Assembly: GCA_031257015.1 (NCBI GenBank)
Contig: JAIRPK010000001.1
Coordinates: 1-64,000, forward strand
Length of the DNA stretch: 64,000 bases
Reading direction: 5' to 3'
Source: Tannerellaceae bacterium
GTDB taxonomy: Bacteria > Bacteroidota > Bacteroidia > Bacteroidales > Tannerellaceae
The stretch's first letter is position 1. Every line of letters begins with the position of its first letter. Shown piece by piece: positions 29,637 through 37,360 of this stretch. Made by a program: the position numbers and the translations under genes. Below the pieces are notes generated by a model. That model ran no database searches, was not told the origin of the DNA, and saw only the letters and a list, made by a program, of their open reading frames with translations.

Positions 29637-30872
29637 ATGAAAAAGGAACACCCACACAAATCAACCATTCTATATCAAACATATCTGTTCCGCCAGCTCA
29701 CACTCTACTATTGCTTATACGCAAATACCTTAATACTGACCGGATGCGGCGAGAAAAAGCGCCACATTGATGATTTAGTAACCATCGACCTTGGCACAAC
29801 ATATCCCAAATTGGACATCCACCTTCAAGACTTCATGGATATAGAGTACATCCCGCTGGACAATAGCGACGAATTCCTTTGCCAGGGCAAGGTACGCGCC
29901 ATCGACAATAACATCATTGTTGTAACAAACCGGAATGACGACGGCGACATATTCATATTCGACCACACAGGCAAAGGCATAAAGAAAATAAACCGAAAGG
30001 GACAAGGAACAGGAGAATACACACAAATTTTGAATATTCTGCTGGATAAGGAACACGATGAATTACTCGTCGTCATGCACAAACGCTTCCTTGTATATGA
30101 CATGAATGGAATATTCAAGCGCAGCCTCAAATACATGGACAATGCCTATTACTACGATATGTACAATTACGACCGGGACAACTGGATATGCTACATTACC
30201 TACCATTTAGATGATAACATAACTGAAGAACACCATGCGTTCAGCATAATATCCAAGCATGACGGAAGCATCAACAGGGAAATTCCGATCTGGACAAAAA
30301 GCATCAGGACGCCAGTAATGTCAATCAATTACGTAAATATATCCGATACGCAGATATCAGAACCAGTAACCGTAGTCCCCAACGTCCGCACGATTGTTCC
30401 CGACCATGCCGGCTGGATACTTCAGAACATGTCGTCCGATACAATATTCAGATACTCGCCGGAGAAAACCCTCGTCCCCATACTGACCAGAACTCCATCA
30501 ATACATGACATGCAGCCAGAGGTATTCCTCTTCCCTCGCAATATCACCGACCGGTATATCTTCATTGAGACAATAAAGAAAGAATGGAATATAAGCAAGA
30601 TGAGCGGCTTCCCTACAACCGCATTGGCATATGACCGCAAAGAGAATGGCATATACGAATATGAGATATACAATGACGATTATGATAATAGCAAAATATC
30701 TATGGCCACCCAGCCTGTAAATGAAGAAATAGCAACATATCATGTATATGAAGCGCACAAGCTTGTTGAGGCCTGTGCAAATGGGCAACTCAAAGGCAAA
30801 TTACAAGAAATCGCCTACACTCTCAATGAGGAAGACAACCCTATAATCATGCTTATCAAACACAAGAAATAA
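29637..30872 (+). CDS. 6-bladed beta-propeller lipoprotein
   Basis: 411 residues. A hydrophobic N-terminus ends in a lipobox, LILTGCGEKK (Cys about residue 38). The body fits the Bacteroidota 6-bladed beta-propeller family (DUF4934/BF3164-like): YIPLDNSDEFLCQGKVRAIDNNIIV, FIFDHTGKGIKKINRKGQGTGEYTQI. Such proteins are surface or periplasmic and of unknown ligand. It sits between the two C26-M19 fusion genes with short gaps (35 and 22 bp), so all three probably form one transcript and act on the same substrate. Confidence 0.8.
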   Translation: MKKEHPHKSTILYQTYLFRQLTLYYCLYANTLILTGCGEKKRHIDDLVTIDLGTTYPKLDIHLQDFMDIEYIPLDNSDEFLCQGKVRAIDNNIIVVTNRNDDGDIFIFDHTGKGIKKINRKGQGTGEYTQILNILLDKEHDELLVVMHKRFLVYDMNGIFKRSLKYMDNAYYYDMYNYDRDNWICYITYHLDDNITEEHHAFSIISKHDGSINREIPIWTKSIRTPVMSINYVNISDTQISEPVTVVPNVRTIVPDHAGWILQNMSSDTIFRYSPEKTLVPILTRTPSIHDMQPEVFLFPRNITDRYIFIETIKKEWNISKMSGFPTTALAYDRKENGIYEYEIYNDDYDNSKISMATQPVNEEIATYHVYEAHKLVEACANGQLKGKLQEIAYTLNEEDNPIIMLIKHKK

Positions 30873-30894
30873 TAAATCCACCTATTAATATTAT

Positions 30895-32730
30895 ATGCGA
30901 ACATTCATCATCATTACTCTCTCCCTCTTTTCCATTATCGCAGGCAATACGCAATCCCCCTCAACAACCATCCCCAATCTAAATAAACTCAAAGCCAGCA
31001 TTGACTCCGCCGAGACAAATCTACGTGCCAAGCGCCCTCCCCTCATCGGGATCTCCGTCACGCGCACAGCCGAGGGTAACTCCAGTCTGGGAGCCAGCTA
31101 CACCAACGCTATTCTCAAGGCCGGCGGCGCACCCGTACTCATTCCAGCCACCACCGACGGCATCGTCCTGCAACAAATTATAGAACAGCTCGACGGCATT
31201 CTCATGACCGGAGGAGAAGACATCAATCCGTTATGGTACAACGAAACCCCCATCCCACAGCTTGGAACCGTCGATCCACTCCGCGACATCTACGACATTA
31301 AACTCCTGAAATTAGCCGGCGACCGTAATATTCCCACTCTCGGCATCTGCCGCGGCATGCAAATGATAAACGTTGCCTTCGGCGGCTCTCTATACCAGGA
31401 CATTGCATCGCAACGCGAACAGAAAACCATTAAGCACGTACAGCAAATGCCTAAGGAATATCCATCTCACACCATAACCCCCATCGGCGGCACACAATTA
31501 TCCTCCATCATCGGCGAAGGCGCAAGCGGAGTAAACTCATTCCACCATCAGGCCGTAAAGACCCTCGCTCCCGGATTCCGTCCATCCGCCATTTCCTCCG
31601 ACAGCATCATCGAAGCAATCGAAGCCTGGCCAAACCACCCCATCCTCGCCGTTCAATGGCATCCGGAAGGACAGGCTGGCGGGGGCGACACAACCATGCT
31701 CAAGCTATTCTCCTTCCTCGTCGGCAAAGCCGATACATTCCGCATGGCAAAAGAAATACACCGGCGCATCCTCTCCATCGACACACATACCGACACTCCG
31801 CACCAGTTCCGCCGCCAAGGCTTCGACCTCAGCGCCAGGAAGAACAACCGCGTAAACCTCCCCAAGATGTACGAAGGCAAACTCGACGCCGTATATCTTG
31901 CAGCCTTCATCAGCCAAGGCCCACGCGACGACGCTTCACTCCTGCGGGCTGTCAGCCGGATAGATTCACTCATTGACGGCATCTACGCCCAAGTCGAGAA
32001 GAACGCCGACCTCTGCGCCATAGCCACAACCGCCGCCGATCTGTCCCGAATTAAGCAAGAAGGCAAGAAAGCCATCTTCATCGGCATCGAAAACGGCTAC
32101 GGCATAGGCAAAGACCTCGGCAACATCGCCCGCTTCAAAGCCAGAGGCGTCACATACATCACACTTTGCCATTCTTACGACAACGACATCTGCGACACCT
32201 CCACACACAGCAAAAAAGAATGGGGCGGACTAAGCCCATTCGGCGAAGAAGCAGTCCGCGAGATGAACCGCCAAGGCATCCTCGTCGATCTTTCACATGC
32301 AGCGGAAAGCACCTTTTGGGATGTGATGAAACTCACCACTGCGCCAGTTATCTGCTCCCACTCCTCCGCCCGCGCCCTGTGCAACAACGACCGCAACCTT
32401 ACCGACGATCAGTTACGCGCAGTTGCAGCCAATGGCGGCGTAGTCCAAGTTTGCCTGCTCGACGAATATATCAATCCCGATTATAAGGCCGCTGCCCTGC
32501 TTGATGCCATCGACCATATAGAACATATCGCCGGCGTCGCCGGTATTGACCATGTCGGCATCGGCAGCGACTTTGACGGCGGCGGCGGCTTTGCCGGACT
32601 TGAAGCCCATAACGACATGCTCCAAATAACCGTCAAACTGCTTGAGCGGGGATACGCCGAAGAAAACATTGCCAAAATCTGGGGCGGCAACTTCCTCCGC
32701 GTCCTCAACGCTGCATCCTCAAAAAAATAA
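30895..32730 (+). CDS. Fused C26 gamma-glutamyl hydrolase and M19 dipeptidase, exported copy
   Basis: 611 residues. It has an N-terminal signal peptide (MRTFIIITLSLFSIIAGNTQ), unlike its paralogue at 27799, so it should work in the periplasm or at the outer membrane. The C26 domain has Cys152 in GICRGMQMIN and VQWHPEG; the M19 domain has HTD, ENGYGIGKD, DLSHAAE, SHSSARA and IGSDFDGGG. All metal and nucleophile positions are intact in both domains. The two fusions are clearly homologous along their whole length, a tandem duplication with split localisation. The stop lies 3 bp before the RNase H start. Confidence 0.88.
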   Translation: MRTFIIITLSLFSIIAGNTQSPSTTIPNLNKLKASIDSAETNLRAKRPPLIGISVTRTAEGNSSLGASYTNAILKAGGAPVLIPATTDGIVLQQIIEQLDGILMTGGEDINPLWYNETPIPQLGTVDPLRDIYDIKLLKLAGDRNIPTLGICRGMQMINVAFGGSLYQDIASQREQKTIKHVQQMPKEYPSHTITPIGGTQLSSIIGEGASGVNSFHHQAVKTLAPGFRPSAISSDSIIEAIEAWPNHPILAVQWHPEGQAGGGDTTMLKLFSFLVGKADTFRMAKEIHRRILSIDTHTDTPHQFRRQGFDLSARKNNRVNLPKMYEGKLDAVYLAAFISQGPRDDASLLRAVSRIDSLIDGIYAQVEKNADLCAIATTAADLSRIKQEGKKAIFIGIENGYGIGKDLGNIARFKARGVTYITLCHSYDNDICDTSTHSKKEWGGLSPFGEEAVREMNRQGILVDLSHAAESTFWDVMKLTTAPVICSHSSARALCNNDRNLTDDQLRAVAANGGVVQVCLLDEYINPDYKAAALLDAIDHIEHIAGVAGIDHVGIGSDFDGGGGFAGLEAHNDMLQITVKLLERGYAEENIAKIWGGNFLRVLNAASSKK

Positions 32731-32733
32731 ACC

Positions 32734-33372
32734 ATGAAACAAGGCGCGAACAGGAAATACTACGTCGTATGGCAAGGCCGCAATGCAGGCGTCTTCGATA
32801 ACTGGAACGACTGCAAGACACAAATTGACGGTTACGACAACGCCAAATACAAGTCATTCCCCACAAGAGCCGAAGCCGTCAAAGCCTTTGAAGACGGCCA
32901 CAACAAGCATCTCCGCAACCACAACTTCCACGCATCCCCGGCGAAGAAACAGCCCGTCGCCGCCCGGCCCGAACCCGTCAGCCTGGCCGTCGATGCAGCC
33001 TGCAGCGGCAACCCCGGCGTAATGGAATACCGCGGTGTCCTCACCACAAACGGCAAGGAAATCTTCCGCATGGGGCCGTTCCCCCAAGGCACCAATAACA
33101 TAGGCGAATTTCTCGCCCTGGTGCACGGCCTCGCCATACTCAAGCAGCAAAACAGCCCAATGCCGATATACTCCGACAGTGTCAACGCCATCAAATGGGT
33201 GACGAACAAGAAATGCAAGACCCAGCTGAAACAAAACACCATCAACGCCCCCGTCTTCGACCTCATCGAAAGAGCCGAGAAATGGTTGCACTCCAACACC
33301 TATACCACCCCAATCCTCAAATGGGAGACCGCCTCATGGGGGGAAATCCCCGCCGACTTCGGACGCAAATAA
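32734..33372 (+). CDS. rnhA: Ribonuclease H with viroplasmin-type RNA-binding N-domain
   Basis: 212 residues. The N-terminal 50 residues (YYVVWQGRNAGVFDNWNDCKTQIDGYDNAKYKSF) are the caulimovirus viroplasmin/RNase H1 hybrid-binding domain. The C-terminal RNase H fold has the catalytic carboxylates: Asp in VDAACSGNPG, Glu in NNIGEFLALVHGL, Asp in YSDSVNAIKWV. It cleaves RNA in RNA-DNA hybrids such as R-loops and primers. It starts 3 bp after the fusion hydrolase and is followed at 12 bp by recO, likely one transcript. Confidence 0.92.
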   Translation: MKQGANRKYYVVWQGRNAGVFDNWNDCKTQIDGYDNAKYKSFPTRAEAVKAFEDGHNKHLRNHNFHASPAKKQPVAARPEPVSLAVDAACSGNPGVMEYRGVLTTNGKEIFRMGPFPQGTNNIGEFLALVHGLAILKQQNSPMPIYSDSVNAIKWVTNKKCKTQLKQNTINAPVFDLIERAEKWLHSNTYTTPILKWETASWGEIPADFGRK

Positions 33373-33384
33373 TCCAGCTGCAAC

Positions 33385-34113
33385 ATGCTCTGCAAAACGC
33401 GAGGCATCGTCCTGCACACTCAAGCGTATAACGACGCATACAATATTATCCACATATACGCTGAAGAGCTGGGTAAAGCCGCCTTCATGAACCCCGCGGG
33501 CAAAGGCGGCAAACAGAAAACAAACCGCAAGCTCTTCCTTCCCCTCAGCCTTCACGACATGGAGATCGAATGGACGGACAACCGCGACATCCATCGCATC
33601 CGCGAAACCCGTCTCAGTCCACCGCTTCACAACATATACTCCAATCCCGTCAAAAACGCCATCACCCTCTTCCTCGCCGAGTTCATCTGGCGACTAATCA
33701 AAGAAAGCGCCCCCGACCGCCCCCTCTTCAGCTGGCTGTTCAACTCCATATCCCTCCTCGAAAGCGCCGACCGCGGCACAGCCAACTTCCATATCGCCTG
33801 CCTGATCAATCTGCTGCCCTACGCAGGCCTCCAGCCCCAGGCCTCCACCTACCGCGCCGGCAGCCGCTTCGACATGCGCAACGGCATATTCGTCCCCCAG
33901 CCCCCGCCGCACAGCGACTGGCTCGACATTCGCGAAAGCCATGCCCTCGTCAGCCTCCTGCGCATCAACTACAACAACATGTCGCTCTACGCCTTCTCCC
34001 GTAACGAGCGCACGCTTATCCTCAGCAAAATCATCAACTACTATCGCCTTCACCTCCCCCACATCCCCGAACTAAAATCCCTCCCGATCCTCCAAACCCT
34101 CTTCGCCGAATGA
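33385..34113 (+). CDS. recO: DNA repair protein RecO
   Basis: 242 residues. The N-terminal OB fold is recognisable (KTRGIVLHTQAYNDAYNIIHIYAEELGKAAFM), as is the helical C-half (NPVKNAITLFLAEFIWRLIKE, LLPYAGLQPQ). RecO anneals single strands and loads RecA onto SSB-coated DNA with RecR. The four-Cys zinc finger present in some RecO proteins is absent, as usual in Bacteroidota. It closes the cluster; the repeat element begins about 45 bp later. Confidence 0.9.
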   Translation: MLCKTRGIVLHTQAYNDAYNIIHIYAEELGKAAFMNPAGKGGKQKTNRKLFLPLSLHDMEIEWTDNRDIHRIRETRLSPPLHNIYSNPVKNAITLFLAEFIWRLIKESAPDRPLFSWLFNSISLLESADRGTANFHIACLINLLPYAGLQPQASTYRAGSRFDMRNGIFVPQPPPHSDWLDIRESHALVSLLRINYNNMSLYAFSRNERTLILSKIINYYRLHLPHIPELKSLPILQTLFAE

Positions 34114-34156
34114 ATAAAGATCGGAAAGTTGAGAAGCAGGAATTTGAAATCCATTC

Positions 34157-34600
34157 GTAAAAAGGCGAAGTCGCAAAACATAAACTAGCCCCAAACTTCA
34201 CCAGCGTCGAAGGCGTTCAACATTCATAATCCCGGACAATCCGGCAAGTGCAGTACATGGAACGCGACACTCCCCCGCCATCCGGGAAGAGCTAAGGCCT
34301 TCAACGTCCTGTTCATTTTCCTTTCGCCAAGACCCATATTTTATGACAAAACCTCCACCGGAAGTCGGAAAATGGTTTTGTCGTCGATCAAAACCTTCCC
34401 CGAAAGTCGGAAAATGGTTTTGTCATCGATCAAGACCATTTGACGAACTCAAAACATAGTTTTGTCATAAAACATGGAAAATAATGAGTGGAAAAAGAAG
34501 CAGATGTTGAACATCACCGACATTGGAAATAACGGATTCAAATCCATGCTGCAAGCCTTTGCCCCCTGTCCGGCCAGGCGGAATATCTTTCCCTGGAAAG
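34157..34600. repeat. Second locus of the compound repeat element
   Basis: The left arm (34157-34351) shares in order CAACATTCATAATCCCGGAC, GCAGTACATGGAACGCGACA, TTCAACGTCCTGTTCATTTT and TTTATGACAAAAC with the arms at 10.6-11.6 kb. Two full 42-bp units follow (34368-34451), then an inverted end GTTTTGTCATAAAACATGG and a diverged inverted arm whose reverse complement aligns with TTCAAC...TTC...TTTTATGACAAAAC. The organisation is the same as at the first locus, with fewer units. No believable gene lies between recO and the DUF4290 gene. Confidence 0.78.
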
Positions 34601-34797
34601 GGAAGCTTCGGAAAAGTCAAACGACAGTTAATCTTTCGATCAAGGAGTTCGTCTTCCGGAAATTTTGAATGATGTTTGGCAACACAGTGGTCTCCCGTGA
34701 AATACTTAAATACAAAGTCGAGAACCGGAATATGCGCCATAATTTGCAGTAGACGGCGCTACTCAGCCTGCGGAAGCCGCCAACCGGCAGAAATTCC
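34601..34797. other. Intergenic remainder before the DUF4290 operon
   Basis: No gene or clear repeat is visible here. Short open frames on either strand show no family resemblance. Confidence 0.5.
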
Positions 34798-34805
34798 TAT
34801 CTTTG
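34798..34805 (+). promoter_or_regulatory. Candidate -7 box for DUF4290-murA-rimM
   Basis: TATCTTTG fits TAnnTTTG, 21-28 bases upstream of the chosen ATG at 34826, which helps decide that start. Confidence 0.5.
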
Positions 34806-34825
34806 TAACAAATAATAATGTAAAT

Positions 34826-35452
34826 ATGAAGTATAATAGTGAATTAAAGCGTTTGATATTACCGGAATATGGGAGAAACATTCATAATATGGTTGATTTT
34901 TGCCTGTCGTTGCCGAATAAGGCAGCTCGTCAGCGTTGCGCCCTATCCATAATCAGCACAATGGGAAATCTTTTCCCTCACTTAAGAGACAGGAGCGATT
35001 ATAAAAATGTTTTGTGGGATCATCTGGCCATCATGGCCGATTTTAAGCTTGATATAGACTATCCCTGTGAAGTTATCCGCAAGGAGGACTTGTATAGCAA
35101 GCCGCCGACTATCCCCTACGGCGATTTGGGCTTCACGTACAGGCACTACGGCAAGCTCACCGAGAAAATGATAGAAGTGGCAATAGGAATGCCCGAAGGC
35201 GAGGAGCGAAACAGACTGATATTCATGCTCGCCAACTTCATGAAACGCTCATTTGTAACCTGGAACAAGGACACGGTTGAGAACACAAAAATATTGAACG
35301 ACTTGTACGACCTCTCGCACGGTAAAATCCGCCTGACGGAGAACGAGATCTCTCTCATTGATAGCCAGGAAGTCATAACGCAGGCCAGCGAGGGCGCCAT
35401 ATCCTCCCCTCAGCCCGTAAAGAAGAAAAAGAAGAAGAACAAGAATAAATGA
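34826..35452 (+). CDS. DUF4290 family protein
   Basis: 208 residues starting MKYNSELKRLILPEYGRNIHNMV; an upstream ATG in the same frame lies before the promoter box and adds unrelated residues. The DUF4290 family is a helical Bacteroidota protein found beside murA and rimM, as here. The C-terminus is a lysine-rich tail (KKKKKKNKNK) that may bind RNA or membranes (inference). Its stop overlaps the murA start by four bases (ATGA). No catalytic motif is visible and its role is unknown. Confidence 0.85.
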   Translation: MKYNSELKRLILPEYGRNIHNMVDFCLSLPNKAARQRCALSIISTMGNLFPHLRDRSDYKNVLWDHLAIMADFKLDIDYPCEVIRKEDLYSKPPTIPYGDLGFTYRHYGKLTEKMIEVAIGMPEGEERNRLIFMLANFMKRSFVTWNKDTVENTKILNDLYDLSHGKIRLTENEISLIDSQEVITQASEGAISSPQPVKKKKKKNKNK

Positions 35453-36753
35453 GTTCTTTTGTCATAGAGGGCAACTGCCGGCTTAAAGGAGAAATCACTC
35501 CGCAAGGCGCAAAGAACGAAGCGCTCGAAGTTATCTGCGCCACGCTACTTACTGCTGATAAAGTACTTGTACATAACGTCCCTGACATTTTAGACGTAAA
35601 CACGCTCATTGAGCTTCTCCGCGAAATGAACGTTAAAGTTGAGCGCCTGCATGATAATTCCTATTCTTTTCAGGCCGATGATGTTGACCTGAACTATCTC
35701 CAGACAGATCAATTTATACGCAAATGCGCCGCGCTTCGTGGTGCCGTCATGATAGCCGGGCCTCTTGCCGCCCGCTTTGGCAAAGCCGTCATCCCCAGGC
35801 CTGGCGGCGACAAGATAGGTCGAAGACGCCTTGATACTCATTTTGCCGGAATCCAAAAACTCGGCGCTTCCGTCAATTACTGTGGACAACGTGGTATTTA
35901 CACACTTGAAAGCCGCCGGCTGAAAGGCTCTTATATGCTTCTCGACGAAGCCTCCGTCACCGGGACGGCAAATATTCTCATGGCCTCCTCGCTCGCCGAC
36001 GGAACAACGACTATCTATAACGCCGCCTGCGAGCCATACATTCAGCAGCTGTGCTCCATGCTAAACAAAATGGGGGCACGCATAACCGGAATTGGCTCTA
36101 ATCTGTTAAACATCGAGGGTGTCGAATCTCTCCGTGGCACCGAGCACTCCATCCTTCCCGATATGGTAGAAGTGGGCAGCTTCATAGGCATGGCAGCAAT
36201 GACCGAATCCGATATAACAATAAAGAATACGGCTTACGACAGGCTCGGCATCATCCCGGAAGCCTTCAGGCGATTGGGCATAACGGTCGAAAAGCATGGG
36301 GATGACATTCATATCCCTCCTCACGACCATTATGAAATTGAAACATTCTTTGACGGTTCGATCATGACTATCGCTGACGCTCCATGGCCTGGATTGACCC
36401 CTGACTTGCTAAGCGTCTTACTTGTCGTTGCCACTCAGGCAGCAGGCAGTGTCCTCATTCACCAGAAGATGTTTGAAAGCCGCCTCTTCTTTGTAGATAA
36501 ATTAATTGACATGGGAGCGCAAATCATCTTATGCGACCCTCACCGGGCAACAGTTATTGGTCTTGGCAAACGCTTCCCGCTTCGTGGGGCAACAATGACA
36601 TCGCCGGACATACGCGCCGGAATTGCTCTCCTCATCGCAGCCATGAGCGCCGACGGTACAAGCCGTATCCATAATATTGAGCAAATCGACCGCGGGTATC
36701 AAGATATTGACAAGCGGTTAAATCATATCGGCGCACGTATAACCAGATTATAA
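35449..36753 (+). CDS. murA: UDP-N-acetylglucosamine 1-carboxyvinyltransferase with Asp at the Cys115 position
   Basis: 434 residues; first committed step of peptidoglycan synthesis, transfer of enolpyruvate from PEP to UDP-GlcNAc. The family motifs are present (GAKNEALEVICATLLT, GRRRLDTH, DEASVTGTANILMA, DMVEVGSFIG). The active-site loop reads RPGGDKIG: Asp121 (codon at 35809) replaces the Cys that is Cys115 in E. coli. Asp enzymes are active but do not react with fosfomycin, so intrinsic resistance is expected. The overlap with DUF4290 and the 4-bp gap to rimM show an operon. Confidence 0.95.
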   Translation: MSSFVIEGNCRLKGEITPQGAKNEALEVICATLLTADKVLVHNVPDILDVNTLIELLREMNVKVERLHDNSYSFQADDVDLNYLQTDQFIRKCAALRGAVMIAGPLAARFGKAVIPRPGGDKIGRRRLDTHFAGIQKLGASVNYCGQRGIYTLESRRLKGSYMLLDEASVTGTANILMASSLADGTTTIYNAACEPYIQQLCSMLNKMGARITGIGSNLLNIEGVESLRGTEHSILPDMVEVGSFIGMAAMTESDITIKNTAYDRLGIIPEAFRRLGITVEKHGDDIHIPPHDHYEIETFFDGSIMTIADAPWPGLTPDLLSVLLVVATQAAGSVLIHQKMFESRLFFVDKLIDMGAQIILCDPHRATVIGLGKRFPLRGATMTSPDIRAGIALLIAAMSADGTSRIHNIEQIDRGYQDIDKRLNHIGARITRL

Positions 36754-36757
36754 TTTC

Positions 36758-37309
36758 ATGATAAGCAAAGATGATATTCAGAATGTCGGCGTCTTCGTCA
36801 AGCCGCACGGCATAAAGGGAGAAATCTCGCTCCTCGCCTCCTGTGAAATAGAAGATATTCCTGGTGATGATCCTTATATTATATGTGAAATCAACGGTAT
36901 ATGCGTGCCTTTTTTCATAGAAAGTCATCGGCATAAATCCTCCAATGTCCATCTGTTCAAGTTCGCCGGCATCGACAGCGAAGCGGCTGCACGCAAATTA
37001 TCCGGCAAAGAAGCTTACCTGCCGGCAGAAGGAATCGCGGACATCCTGCCAGATGCCGGCAAGTGGAACGCCTTCATCGGATACTTCATTATTGACAAAG
37101 AAGGAAACAATGTCGGAACGTTAACCGCAATAGACTCTTCAACGATAAATATTCTATTGTCTGTGAACAATAACGGCGAGGAAATACTTATCCCCGCCGT
37201 GGAAGAATGGCTCGTCAAAATAGACCGGAACAATAAGCAACTGACTTTCTCTCTCCCCGACGGCCTTCTTAACATTGCCGACTTGCCCGATCCATTCGAC
37301 GAGGAATAA
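36758..37309 (+). CDS. rimM: Ribosome maturation factor RimM
   Basis: 183 residues. The N-terminal RimM domain (IQNVGVFVKPHGIKGEISLLA) is followed by a PRC-barrel (FIGYFIIDKEGNNVGTLTAI, EILIPAVEEWLVKIDRNNKQL). It helps 16S rRNA processing and 30S head assembly. It starts 4 bp after murA. The usual trmD and rpsP neighbours are absent; the DUF4290-murA-rimM order is common in Bacteroidales. Confidence 0.92.
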   Translation: MISKDDIQNVGVFVKPHGIKGEISLLASCEIEDIPGDDPYIICEINGICVPFFIESHRHKSSNVHLFKFAGIDSEAAARKLSGKEAYLPAEGIADILPDAGKWNAFIGYFIIDKEGNNVGTLTAIDSSTINILLSVNNNGEEILIPAVEEWLVKIDRNNKQLTFSLPDGLLNIADLPDPFDEE

Positions 37310-37360
37310 ACCCTAATTATTCCTGAAACTTAATGACCGTCGGGCAGGAGTATTTTATAC

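Noticed and set aside
34465-34740. Small genes on either strand between recO and DUF4290
   Set aside because: They cover the inverted arm of the repeat element and show no family resemblance or promoter.
37335-37352. Shared text GTCGGGCAGGAGTATT with about 54860-54880
   Set aside because: Only about 16 bases match with one difference; chance is not excluded and no longer alignment is visible.
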